Of a DNA stretch of 64,000 nucleotides, positions 9,733 to 20,348 are shown one piece after another; position 1 is the stretch's first letter; every line of letters starts with the position of its first letter. Location of the stretch: NCBI GenBank assembly GCA_030340625.1, contig JAOPHQ010000584.1, positions 232,123 through 296,122 on the forward strand, written 5' to 3'. The notes under the pieces are model-generated. The model was given only the letters and a program-made list of their open reading frames with translations. It searched no databases and had not been told where the DNA came from. The position numbers and the translations under genes were made by a program. This DNA comes from Merluccius polli. Lineage: Eukaryota; Chordata; Actinopteri; Gadiformes; Merlucciidae.

Positions 9733-11225
9733 AATGAAAGTTCAGAGTCAAGCCAGAGGCCCAGGTATTTGGTGTGTTCAACTCTTTGCAGTGGTACCAT
9801 CAAGACAGGCAATAACATATGAATAAGCATTAGATTTAGACTGCTTTGGCGAGTGCCAAAAATCATAGTATGAGATTTAAGTAGTAATTTATTAGCTGCA
9901 AGCCAGTGTTGTAGTATTCACACCAGACTGCAAAGCTGATTCGATCTGTAATAAATTACTTTTAGATGTATATATTACTGTATCGTCTGCATAAAGCTGA
10001 ACACAACATTCAGAACAGATCGAGGGGATGTCATTAATAAAAATAGAAAATAGAAGTGGACCAAGAGCTGAGCCTTTCGATATTTGGCCCGTGCATACCA
10101 GAAACTACCGTATTGGTCCAGATATAAGACAAAGAGGGGTTGTCTTATATTACTTTTAAATGACAATATAACATTTACAATTACAATTTTTCCCCATATG
10201 AGATGGATAGCCTAATTGGTATTAGAAATACCAATAGACTACAGTTTATATTCATTTTTATGGTATTTAAATACCATAAGTCGTTAATTTAGAAGTGATT
10301 ACATTTAAATGTTTTTTTTATTTAAATGTGACAATTTCATCTAAAATATAATGAAAACATGATTTTATTTAAAAGATAAGTAAAAAGTAAAAAAGTAAGT
10401 AAAAAACTTTTTTTCTTTATAAAAACAAGATTTGGTCTTCAAAAACTCTTTTTCCAAAAATGAGTCTTGAAAAAGGGGGGGTTTGTCTTATAATCAGGGT
10501 CGTCTTATATTCGGACCAATACGGTACTTGAGATCAGAAGTTATCCAGGGGAGATGCCTTCCTTTGACTTTGGTAGTTTTCAAGGGAGCATGTTTATCTA
10601 AAACTTTAGTAAATTCAGAATATAAATAGTCCCAAGCATCATGAACATTTGGTATTAGTTGATACGTGTCCCAATTAATTTAAATTAAGTAATTAAAAAA
10701 TCAATCTATATTCATTTTCGTATATTGCCTGATTTTAATTAATTTGGTTGGCAATTTAGGTAGTTTAATTTTCCAAATACAGTACACAATTGCATGATCA
10801 CTGAGGCAGTCAGACATAACACCAGCTTTTAAAAATCTATTTGGGTGTGAGACCAGTATCCAGTCAAGGAGAGATTGACATGTAGATGTAACACGAGTGG
10901 CCTCACTTATTAACTGAGTTAGGTTCAGATTTCCAAAAATGTTTTTCTTTACGAGAAGACTTAACAATCCAGTTCTTATTGAAGTCACCAAAAATAATTT
11001 AATTTCTGCAAGTAATACATTTATAGTAGAAATCATAAAAGTTAAAGGTTTCAGCAGGTGCAGAGGGAGGTCTATAAATGTTTCCAATAGTTATGTACTT
11101 ATTCTCATGCAGCGTTACCTTTACAAAAATACATTCAAAATGTAAGGGCTCAACTTCGGCGATAATTAACTCATAAACCAGATTAGAGGACACATGTTGC
11201 TACGCCACCACCCCTAGTGCCTCTT
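9733..11225 (-). pseudogene. LINE copy B, 3' and middle part
   Basis: A decayed minus-strand relative of LINE copy A. Near 9760 it holds KYLGLWLDSELSF, the thumb region seen in copy A. Near 10040 it holds the palm region (LFVLYL-like). From 10530 to 11190 comes the endonuclease part (IYRPPSAPAE, LLDWILVSHPNRF, SDHAIVYC). The stretch between palm and endonuclease linker that corresponds to about 5.55-6.56 kb of copy A is missing, and a TA-flanked MITE sits at that point. The copy stops at about 11225, where an L2 fragment is inserted, and resumes at 18345. Confidence 0.75.
10108..10524. mobile_element. TA-flanked MITE (417 bp)
   Basis: The ends are CCGTATTGGTCC and its exact reverse complement GGACCAATACGG, each next to a TA (10106-10107 and 10525-10526). 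A longer, imperfect terminal repeat (CAGATATAAGAC against GTCTTATATTC) extends the match. The interior is AT-rich with no protein. TA duplication and terminal repeats fit the Tc1/mariner superfamily. Its ends resemble those of the element at 27502-32646. Confidence 0.8.
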
Positions 11226-11270
11226 TTGACTCTTTCCTTCCACTCTCACATCAACACCATTACCCGCACT
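11226..11270 (+). pseudogene. L2-type LINE 3' fragment, left piece
   Basis: This short stretch encodes SFHSHINTITRTA in frame and joins, across the chromodomain gypsy insertion, to the L2 sequence from 17602 onward. It is recognised only because the 5-bp duplication GCACT marks the exact join. Confidence 0.75.
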
Positions 11271-11784
11271 TGTCACACCGCGGTGAGGGGTGTCCTGTCT
11301 TGGGTTTTCTGTCTTGTGAATTTCATGTTTTATTTTGAAAAGTAACTCTCCTCTCGTTTCAGGTCACTTGCCCTTCCTCTTGTGTCACCGGTCTGGCGTC
11401 TCCCCTAATCCCTGATTGTTTCCACCTGTGCTCCCTTCCCTCATGTGTATATAGTCTTTGTCTTCCCCTGTCCTTGTTGCCAGAGTATTTCGTTCGTCAC
11501 TGTCCGTGTACCTCCAGCCTTTGTTCTTTGTCCTGCCAGTGCCACGCCAAGTTCCAAGTTTGTATCTTGATTTTCTGTTTTCCTCTGAGAAAGAGTGATC
11601 TTTTGTTTGTAGTTTTTTGGTCAGGTTATTTTGTAGACCTAGAATTTTGTATTTAGCCTTTTGCTCGCCTCCGTTGGAGTGCCTTTTCTTTGTACCTTTT
11701 TCAGCTAGATTGTCCAGCAATAAAGCTTGCCTGAACCGTTCGCCATTCTGCATCTGAGTCCTCTTTTTCAGTACCTGCTTGACA
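11271..11784 (+). mobile_element. 5' LTR of chromodomain gypsy 1
   Basis: It starts TGTCACACCGCGG and ends GCTTGACA. It holds GTGTATATAGTC (TATA-like) near 11445 and CAATAAAGC (polyadenylation signal) near 11720. It is immediately followed by TTATACTCTGGCC, the presumed primer-binding region, and the gag ATG at 11802. Confidence 0.95.
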
Positions 11785-11801
11785 TTATACTCTGGCCAGA
11801 A

Positions 11802-13878
11802 ATGGACCCAGCAGAGGTAGAACGGCTGGCGGAAATCCTACGCACCCAGGAGGCACGTCTCATCCGTCAGGAGGAGTTTCAGACGGCGATGGCAGCGAAC
11901 ATGGGCCACCTCTTCTCCCAGCTACAAGACCTGCTTGGGCAACTCGCTCAACCGGGTGCTGCAGCCCAGCAACGATCACTGCCCCAGCTCCTACCACGCC
12001 TGTCAGCGGAACCAGCTGTAAGTTGGCTCCGCCAGCCCAGTATACCGGTGCACCTGGGTTGTGCAAAATATTTTTAATTGACTGCTCCATTCATTTTGAG
12101 CTCATGCCCCAAGCATTCCCCACGGACCGGTCAAAAATCGCATTTATGATATCCCACCTTACTGACAGAGCCAAGGCGTGGGCCTCCGCTGAATGGGGGC
12201 GGGGGTCATCCATCTGCAACTCTCTCACAGATTTCCAGGCTGCACTGACCAAGACATTTGACCCGGTTACTAGAGGCCTGCACGGGCCTAAAATTTCAGG
12301 CCCGGCCTGGCCCGGCCCTCTGGCAATCAGGCCCTAACCCGACCCGGCCCGACAAATTAAGCAATTACTGAGCCCGAACCTGACTAAAAGGGTCCGCTAT
12401 TTAGACATGACGGTTTCCCGACACTTTGGTTGCGTAATAGTTTCTCAGAAAGCCGACTTGAACAAATAAACAAATAATACTTTTAACACACGATTAACCC
12501 TTGCAAAGACAAGCGTTAATGAATTTAATTAGACCTCAATGTCGAAATAACGGGATGTCGCAAAAGCAGCATGTAAAGGACAGCCAGGATAGACCTATAG
12601 GCTATATGACATCGGTAAATCTGTATGCGCCGCGGGAGTAGATAAATGAGCAGCACACATGAGCTCCTTGTCCATAGCCAACTTAGTAAGCACCGTGTAA
12701 ATAAATAAAGGAATTGAATCACTTTGAATTGAATATTTATTAAATAACAATCAAACTATTGTAGGCTATTGCTCACCTAATAAATGCAACAAGTGCAGTA
12801 TAGACCGCTTCCAACACAGGCCTATTAATAGTACAAAGTAACTGAAAACACTCACATTCTTTGAGTTGGTCCAAATAATCCCCCCCCAAAAAACACAGGC
12901 AAACCTATTTACAGTCCATCTGGTTGTTTATTTCGCTGCGCTGTGCAGGAAGAGAATCGCGTCCACGGTCCATGTTTCGACTGAATGGAACGGACGTGAC
13001 TGAACACAGCTTTTTTTTAAATTAGGCCTACGACGTGCTGCGTGCTTCCAAAGAAAAAGAGAAATAAAAAGCTGTGCGCGTGAATGTTTTTCTGACATGA
13101 ATTCTGACATTATAATTGAAAAAAATCATGAATACATAAAACCAACTTTACTAGTGTCAAGCCCGAGCCCGACCCGAGCCCGTGCTATTTATTGAATTTA
13201 AGGCCCGTACCCGGCCCAAATTTGCATATTGTGTCGGGGCCCGTCGGGTCCCGACGGGCTTGCAGGCCTCTACCGGTTACCTCCAGCAGAGAAAAAGCGC
13301 AGGAGCTGAGCAGCTTGAAACAGGGCAGTGGATCTGTGTGTGACTTTGCCATCCGCTTCCGCACTCTGGCGGCGGAGAGCGGGTGGAACGACACGGCCCT
13401 TTACGACGTGTTCCTGAAGGGGCTGGCAGCCCCTTTACAAGATCTTCTTGTTCCGCTGGATTTACCCTCCGACGTAGATTCCCTCATCGCGCTCGCCATA
13501 AGGACGGACAACAGGCTCGTTCAGTTTAGACGGCAGCGAGGTGGGAGACCGGCAGCACCAGAAGGACCCGCATGCTCAACTACACCAAGCGGGTCGGCTA
13601 ATCATCGATCGCCGACGGAGCCGCATCCACACCCCCGCACCGATCGAGAGGTAGAGCCCATGCAGCTGGGGAGAGCTCGATTGACACCGGAGGAACGACG
13701 AAAGCGGCAGTTGGAGGGGAGGTGCTTCTACTGTGGTGAGATTGGTCATCTTGTCATCTCATGCCCAGCCAAGGGCGTGAGTCGGGAGTCATGTCGCGGC
13801 TTCAAGGCCCGTACCACGCACTCTCACAAAGGTTACCTTAACTCATCACACTGTCACCGATCTGGAGGTGCTCATTGA
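11802..13878 (+). pseudogene. Gag of chromodomain gypsy 1, frameshifted and split by a hAT
   Basis: Gag starts at ATG 11802 (MDPAEVERLAEIL) with a coiled-coil-like N terminus. It changes frame between about 11960 and 12020, then continues through the capsid-like Gag domain (AKAWASAEWGR near 12175) to 12270. There a 1,002-bp hAT element interrupts it. Gag resumes at 13273 in the frame it left off, with AAESGWNDTALYDVFLKGL. It carries the PMQLGRARL linker and one CCHC zinc knuckle (CFYCGEIGHLVISC, about 13728). The frame closes at 13878, and the protease lies in another frame, which implies a second frameshift near 13830. Confidence 0.9.
12271..13272. mobile_element. Non-autonomous hAT transposon (1,002 bp) in gag
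   Basis: The terminal repeats read TAGAGGCCTGCA at the left and, reverse-complemented, TAGAGGCCTGCA at the right. They are flanked by a perfect 8-bp duplication CCGGTTAC (12263-12270 and 13273-13280). GC-rich subterminal motifs of the CCCGACCCG type recur near both ends, and the middle is AT-rich. No transposase is encoded. Removing element plus one duplication (1,010 bp) leaves the gag frame continuous. Confidence 0.95.
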
Positions 13879-14093
13879 CTCAGACGAGAGTCTGATGGAC
13901 TGGGGGTTAGCGAAAAAGTTAGGACTCAACTCAGAACCACTAGCAAAACCCATCAGGGCCAGAGCATTAGATGGTAAAGAACTGTTTGCTATCACACACA
14001 TCAGTGTGTGTCCAAATGCACATTGACCGTCACCATGAGCACATTCGCTTCGACCTGTTCACTTCGTCATTTCATTCCCTGATTTTGGGTTAA
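13830..14093 (+). pseudogene. Protease region of chromodomain gypsy 1, active site damaged
   Basis: The frame reads VLIDSDESLMDWGLAKKLG. Related elements, including gypsy 2 in this window (IDSGADEN near 59990), carry Asp-Ser-Gly-Ala-Asp at this place, so two codons including the essential glycine are missing. A little further on, an in-frame TAA lies at 14091-14093, just before the PWLFLHNPHIDW stretch that opens pol. Confidence 0.8.
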
Positions 14094-15380
14094 CCATGGT
14101 TGTTCCTACATAACCCACACATCGACTGGAAAACGGGGAAGATCATAGAATGGGGAGTGGGTTGTGCTGAGAACTGTGTCATCTCTGCTAGTCTGAAAAA
14201 AGAAATGACAGAAATTAACCTTTTTTCTGCAAACCCCGCCACAGACCCAGAGCTTCCGAACCTGAACTCTGTTCCTGCCTGCTATCACCATCTTCGCAAA
14301 GTTTTCAGCAAAACTAAGGCCCTGTCTCTCCCGCCCCATCGACCATATGATTGCGCTATAGACCTGATCCCCGGCTCCGGTATCCCTAAGGGTCGCCTGT
14401 ACTCACCTGTCTCTGGACCTGAGAGAAAGGCCATGAGAGACTACATTACAGCATCTCTAGAGGCAGGTCTGATCCGTCCATCATCATCACCAGCAGGGGC
14501 GGGATTCTTCTTTGTGGGTAAAAAAGATGGGTCTCTAAGACCCTGCATTGACTACAGCCCACTCAATGACATTACAATAAAGAATCGTTACCCTCTTCCT
14601 CTCATGTCATCCGTCTTTGATCAACTTCAACAGGCCAAAGTGTTCACGAAACTAGACCTCCGAAATGCCTACCACCTGATCCGGGTAAAAGAGGGGGACG
14701 AGTGGAAGACGGGGTTTAACACGCCTAGTGGTCACTACGAGTACAGGGTCATGCCGTTTGGACTCACTAATGCTCCCGCGGTTTTCCAAGCCATGATAAA
14801 CGACGTACTGAAAGACTTCTTAGATCACTTTGTGTACGTTTACTTGGATGACATTCTGATCTACTCTCCCGACCTTAACACACACCATGATCATGTAACC
14901 CAGGTTCTAAAAAGATTATTAGAAAACCACTTATACGTCAAAGCAGAAAAGAGTGTTTTTCATGCCGACACCGTCTCCTTCCTGGGCTTCATTATAGCTC
15001 CTGGAAGAGTGCAGATGGACCCGGCTAAAGTTAGTGCTGTGGCAGATTGGCCTACACCTGACAGCCGCAAAAAGGTTCAGCAATTCTTGGGATTTGCTAA
15101 CTTTTACAGGCGGTTTGTCAGAAGCTTCAGCGCAATAGCTGCTCCTCTCCATGCTCTTACCTCCACCCAGGTGCAGTTCCACTGGTCTCCAGAAGCAGAG
15201 AAAGCCTTCCAGACCCTGAAACAACGCTTCACATCGGCTCCCATCCTTACCATGCTGGATCCACAGCGCCAGTTCGTGGTGGAGGTGGACGCCTCCAACG
15301 AGGGAGTAGGAGCAGTCCTGTCACAGCGCTCTGAACGTGATGGCTCTGCGCCTTTCTGTCGCGACGGCTGTCCAAGGCGG
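14094..15380 (+). pseudogene. Reverse transcriptase of chromodomain gypsy 1
   Basis: The frame is open from just after the TAA at 14091 to about 15350. In order it has the linker with LPPHRPYDCAIDL, the fingers with CIDYSPLND, FTKLDLRNAYHLIR, the MPFGLTNAPAVFQ box, the catalytic YLDDILIY at 14841-14864, the SFLGFIIAPG thumb, and the start of RNase H (FVVEVDASNEGVGAVLSQ near 15280). It then shifts frame, apparently by a small deletion near 15345, so RT-RNase H and integrase are no longer one protein. Gag and pol are probably a single fused frame in intact relatives. Confidence 0.9.
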
Positions 15381-17098
15381 AACGAAATTACGATGTCGGC
15401 AACCGTGAGCTGTTGGCAGTTAAGATCGCCTTGGAGGAGTGGAGGCACTGGCTAGAGGGGGCCGACCAGCCTTTTATAGTCTGGACAGACCACAAGAATC
15501 TAGAATATAACTCTCGCCAGGCCAGGTGGGCACTTTTTTTTAACCGTTTTTCCTTTTCCCTCTCTTACAGGCCGGGGTCCCGTAACGTCAAACCGGACAT
15601 TCTGTCACGATTATTCGACCCCAAGCCTGAGGCCAAGCAACCAGAAACCATCCTTCCACTGAACCGTGTGGTCGGGGCGGTGACTTGGCCAATAGAAACA
15701 GAGGTAAAGCAGGCTAATGGTGGAGCCCCGTCACCTAGTGGTTGCCCGGATAATCGGTTGTTTGTCCCCACTGAGCTGCGTCCACAGGTGATCCATTGGG
15801 CTCACACCTCGCTGCTTTCATGCCATCCGGGAGTTAAACGGACGTTGTTCGTCATCTCCCGGCGCTTCTGGTGGCCATCCATGGAGCCGGAGGTCCGGGA
15901 GTACGTGGAGGCATGTTCGGTCTGCGCACGGAACAAGACGTCTTCCAGGTCCCGCATGGGTCTCCTACAGCCGCTTCCCATCCCCTCCAGACCGTGGTCA
16001 GACATCTCCATCGACTTCGTCACAGGGCTCCCGGTTTCGCAAGGAAACACCACTGTCCTCACAGTAGTCGACAGATTTTCCAAGATGGTAAGATTCATCG
16101 CCTTGCCAAAGCTACCATCCGCCAAGGAGACGGCGGAGGTCATGATGACCAGCGTTTTTCGAGTCCATGGGTTCCCCAAGGACATCGTTTCAGACCGGGG
16201 GCCCCAGTTTGTATCACGGTTCTGGAGGGAGTTTTGCAGACTCATCGGCGCTAAAGCCAGCCTGACCTCGGGATATCACCCGGAAGCCAATGGCCAGACC
16301 GAACGCCTCAATCAACAGCTGGAAACCGGCCTCCGGTGCGTGGTCTCTCAGAACCCCTCCACATGGAGTAAACACCTGGTCTGGGTAGAGTATGCACATA
16401 ATTCATTGCCTACATCAGCCACCGGTTTCTCTCCCTTTCATTGTGCTTTTGGTTACCAGCCCCCACTCTTCCCGGATAATGAGCTGGAAGTGTCAGTCCC
16501 CTCTGCCCATGCCATGATCCAACGCTGCCAGCGCATCTGGGCAGCCGCCCGTCAGGTACTCCTCAGACAGGGGGATCGCGTCAAGAAGGCAGCTGACCGC
16601 AAGCGACGACCTGCTCCTGCCTACCAGCCGGGTCAAAGGGTGTGGCTTTCCGCCAAGGACCTGCACCTAAAGGTCCCCTCCAGGAAGCTGGCACCTCGAT
16701 TCGTCGGACCCTTCCCAGTCACCAGACTGATCGGACCCGCAGCAGTCCGGCTTCGTCTGCCTCGGTCCCTCCGTGTCCACCCCACCTTCCATGTCAGCCA
16801 GGTGAAACCAGTCAAGGAGAGCTCTATGGTCCCAGCAACCACACCTCCTCCACCACCGGAGGTGATCGATGGCGGCCCGGTGTACAAGGTCAAGCAGCTA
16901 TTAGCAGTACGCAATCGGGGCCGAGGCAGACAGTTCCTGGTAGACTGGGAAGGTTACGGACCAGAAGAGAGACAATGGATCCCGTCTCGCCACATCGTGG
17001 ACCCCACCCTCATCGACGACTTCTACAGGGACCATCCTGAACAGGCTGGGCCGTCAGGTGCCGGCCCTAGAGGGAGGGGTACTGTCACACCGCGGTGA
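15355..17098 (+). pseudogene. RNase H, integrase and chromodomain of chromodomain gypsy 1
   Basis: About 560 codons are open. RNase H is completed by FIVWTDHKNLEY and ends at PDILSRLF. The integrase zinc-binding HHCC region follows (HWAHTSLLSCH ... CSVC, 15795-15925). The catalytic core has Asp in DISIDFVTGLP, Asp in VSDRGPQF and Glu in ANGQTERLNQ. The C terminus holds a GPF-type module (APRFVGPFPV) and a chromodomain (VYKVKQLLAVR ... FLVDWEGYG ... WIPSRHI, 16880-17010), which in chromoviruses steers integration to modified chromatin. The stop at 17096 lies just inside the 3' LTR. Confidence 0.93.
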
Positions 17099-17596
17099 GG
17101 GGTGTCCTGTCTTGGGTTTTCTGTCTTGTGAATTTCATGTTTTATTTTGAAAAGTAACTCTCCTCTCGTTTCAGGTCACTTGCCCTTCCTCTTGTGTCAC
17201 CGGTCTGGCGTCTCCCCTAATCCCTGATTGTTTCCACCTGTGCTCCCTTCCCTCATGTGTATATAGTCTTTGTCTTCCCCTGTCCTTGTTGCCAGAGTAT
17301 TTCGTTCGTCACTGTCCGTGTACCTCCAGCCTTTGTTCTTTGTCCTGCCAGTGCCACGCCAAGTTCCAAGTTTGTATCTTGATTTTCTGTTTTCCTCTGA
17401 GAAAGAGTGATCTTTTGTTTGTAGTTTTTTGGTCAGGTTATTTTGTAGACCTAGAATTTTGTATTTAGCCTTTTTGCTCGCCTCCGTTGGAGTGCCTTTT
17501 TTTGTACCTTTTTCAGCTAGATTGTCCAGCAATAAAGCTTGCCTGAACCGTTTGCCATTCTGCATCTGAGTCCTCTTTTTCAGTACCTGCCTGACA
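17083..17596 (+). mobile_element. 3' LTR of chromodomain gypsy 1
   Basis: Same length (514 bp) and same ends as the 5' LTR. The differences I can see are one T-run indel (about 17471), one C lost in a T run (about 17507), and two transitions (CCGTTTGCC; GCCTGACA). It is followed by the duplication GCACT. Confidence 0.95.
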
Positions 17597-17601
17597 GCAC
17601 T

Positions 17602-18344
17602 GCATACTTCCATCTCCACAACATCAACAGACTCCGCCCCTCCCTCACCTCCCACACCACCGCCATCCTTGTTCACAGCCTCGTCACCTCCCGTCTGGAC
17701 TACTGCAATTCTCTCCTCTTCGGCCTCCCCCAAAAGTCCCTCCGTAAACTACAACTGGTCCAAAACTCTGCCGCCCACATCATCACTAAGACCCCTTCAT
17801 ACCACCACATCACCCCTGTCCTCCAGCAGCTCCACTGGCTCCCCGTAACTCACCGCATTAACTACAAACTCCTCCTGTTTACATACATGGCCATCCACAA
17901 CCTCGCCCCTCCCTACCTGTCTGACCTGCACATCAACATCCCCACCCGTTCCCTTCGATCCTCCTCCATCCACCTCTCTGTGCCCCCTGCCCGCCTCAGC
18001 ACTATGGGGGGCAGAGCCTTCAGTCGCTCTGCTCCCCAGCTCTGGAACGCTCTACCTCCCGACCTCCGGAACTGTGACTCTCTCCCCCTTTTCAAATCAA
18101 GACTCAAAACCCACCTGTTCCGGACTGCATACTCACTCTGATTCTCTGTCAAAATAATCCATACTGTCATACTGCCATACTTGCCCTATTTATTTTACCT
18201 TATTATGTTGATCCCTCCTTATTATGTCTATTTTATCCTGTGTTTGTATATTTTAACCGTGTGATTTTAATGTATTCTTGTACAGTGTCCTTGAGTGACC
18301 TGAAAGGCGCTTTTTAAAATAAAATCCATTATTATTATTATTAT
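17602..18344 (+). pseudogene. L2-type LINE 3' fragment, right piece with 3' tail
   Basis: It continues the 11226-11270 piece in frame: TAYFHLHNINRL, LDYCNSLLFGL, LQLVQNSAAHIITK, LHWLPVTHRINYK, and the usual C terminus WNALPPDLRNC ... FKSRLKTHLFRTAYSL, ending near 18141. A 3' UTR follows with GAAAGGCGCTTTTTAAA and an (ATT)n tail at 18325-18345. This is the C-terminal region and 3' end of a 5'-truncated L2 copy. The protein tail is open, but the RT core is absent. Confidence 0.85.
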
Positions 18345-18660
18345 TGTATCATTTGTAAGTTTAATTTCATTGTTAGATATTCTGTTAGTGAGCCACGTTT
18401 CTGAAAAAGTAATAACATGAGCTTTGTAATTCAACCCATACTCGAAATAAATACATTTTTGGTAGGAGGCTTCTGATATTCAAATGTACATAGCAAAGCA
18501 CTGGCACAAAGATACCAAATACATAATCAGGTACAGCTAAACAAGCAGACAGGACAAACAGACAACACATAACAAACACCCACATAAAAAAATAACCCAA
18601 GACCAGCCCAGTAACCCTTGACACCATGGGCCCAAGGATTTTAGTGAATTAGCCAAAACC
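18345..18660 (-). pseudogene. LINE copy B, 5' part
   Basis: The minus strand holds NIRSLLPKM, a degenerate match to SETWL, and a hydrophobic leader beginning MVSRVTGLVLGYFFMW at 18627. It aligns with the 5' end of LINE copy A (7480-7660) and completes the copy interrupted at 11225. Confidence 0.7.
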
Positions 18661-19190
18661 ACTTCCACTCTGAGCTTTTGTCTGTTTAAACAAAGAGAAC
18701 TATATGTATCTCAAAAAACTAAATGAGTAATTAATAAACAAGAGGCTAGTGATTTAAGTAGAAACGGCTGCTGCATATAACCATAATAGTAACAGAATTA
18801 ATTAGAGAAACTGCAATACCTTGATGGTTAATTAAGACACTAGACTACCGCTTTACGGCAGCTGTATGTAGACAAAAAAAAACACAAAAAAACAAACCTA
18901 TTCATGGTAAGCCATTTCAGTGAACCAACAGTAGCAGCCAAATAACAGAACTGCGCTTTTGTCTGTTTTGACGAAAATAAATATATTCAGATAAAAAAAA
19001 ACATGATCTCCCAATGTAGATAAGGAACCCTCAATTCCATTCAATGTGAATCATATCAGTTTTAATCTGCCGGATAGCATCCGGTTTAAATCTGGCCATG
19101 ATGCATTGTTTTGCGACTTGGCTTGGAAGTTGGCAAAAAAAGATAATCTGTCCTTGTGCCAGACACAGTTGAGCAACTTTTAAGAAATGT
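18661..19190. other. No gene seen
   Basis: AT-rich sequence. A short motif (cttttgtctgttt) occurs twice, near 18678 and 18955. I see no coding or terminal-repeat structure. Confidence 0.5.
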
Positions 19191-19269
19191 AGAGTCAAGT
19201 CAATTTCAAGTCAATTGTATTTGTATAGCCCTTAATCAAAGTTATAGTCTCGCAGGGCTTCACAGGCCA

Positions 19270-19708
19270 CACTTATTGAGGCTTCTCCTCCGGGCTACAG
19301 CTTCTTATTCTCTGCTAGAGAAGGTAAAAAAGGAGCTGGTATCGCAACCATATATTCTAACATGTTCTCCTGCACTAAATACACTTTTGGAGATTTCTCA
19401 ACCTTGAATATTTAGCCATGGTTATAAAAACTCAAAAACACATTCAATCCTAACTTTTTATCAGAGTTTTCTGAACTACTGTCAATTGTTCTTTTCAAGT
19501 ATGATGTGATTTTACTGGGTGATTTTAACTTGCATGTAAATGACTGTTCAGACTCTAGAGCAGTGGAAGTTATGGACCTTGTAACAAGTCTAGATTTTAC
19601 TCAACATGTGAAGAGTGCCACTCTCAACCGTGGAAATACCCTGGACCTTATTTTCACAAAGGGCATTGATGTTAATGTTTCATGTATTTTAGAGGTTCCA
19701 TTTCTGAT
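19270..19708 (+). pseudogene. L2-like LINE copy C, endonuclease part
   Basis: Plus-strand text reads REGKKGAGIATIY (compare GGGVAAIY in other copies), then LLGDFNLHVN near 19520 and NTLDLIFTKGI near 19645. These are core endonuclease motifs of L2-type LINEs, with stops between them. The copy is cut at 19708 by insertion of a full-length L2 in the other orientation and resumes at 24496. A short piece at 19191-19269 (aattgtatttgtatagccc) looks like the 3' end of another LINE or SINE. Confidence 0.75.
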
Positions 19709-19980
19709 TCAATTCAATTCAATTCAATTTTATTTGTATAGCGCCAATTCATAACAGAAGTTATCTCAGGGCACTTTTCAAATGGAGCAGGTCTAGACCA
19801 AACTCCTAATAACATTTACAGAGACCCAACAGTACCACCATGAGCAAGCACTTGGCACGGGGGCAAGGAAAAACTGCCTGTTAAAAGGCAGAAACCTTGG
19901 ACAGACCCTTCGGCTCTAGGTGGGTGGTCATCTGCCTTGACCAGTTGGGGTGAGAGAGAGAGAGAGAGAGCGAGAGCGAG

Positions 19981-20012
<32 letters not shown>

Positions 20013-20348
20013 CAAGCAACTACATCAATGCACTAGCACCAATGATGGGGGACAGCGAGCAGCAACAACAGTAACTGTATATAACTGGTAACTGATATTA
20101 GCAATGGCAGTCAAGCAGGACCATGGAGGCTCCGCCAGGATCCATGAGAACCTGCGAGACGAGAAAACACAAGAACTCCGGGGAAGAAGTGTTAGTAACA
20201 TGCATTAATGGGACATGAATGTGTGCACACACAGAGAGAGAGAGAGAGCGAGAGAGCGAGAGACTCAGTGCACCAAGGGAAATCCCCCGATAGTCTAGGC
20301 CTATAGCAGCATAACTAAGGGATGGTTCAGGACTCACCTGATCCAGCC
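19709..20348 (-). other. 3' UTR of the full-length L2, with (GA)n tracts
   Basis: It follows the ORF2 stop. (GA)n/(CGAGA)n runs lie at about 19949-20012 and 20231-20262. The terminal 60 bp (tttatttgtatagcgccaa near 19730) is a 3'-end signature shared by many fish LINEs and their dependent SINEs. Confidence 0.8.

Larger units (their letters stand above)
11271..17596 (+). mobile_element. Chromodomain Ty3/gypsy retrotransposon 1 (6.3 kb), recent but broken
   Basis: A complete provirus-like element. It has two 514-bp LTRs, gag, protease, RT, RNase H, integrase and a C-terminal chromodomain. It is flanked by a 5-bp duplication GCACT (11266-11270 and 17597-17601). The LTRs differ at only about four positions, yet the coding region carries frameshifts, a stop, a protease deletion and a hAT insertion. 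A purine-rich tract (agagggagggg) precedes the 3' LTR. It lies inside an L2 fragment that itself lies inside LINE copy B. Confidence 0.95.
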
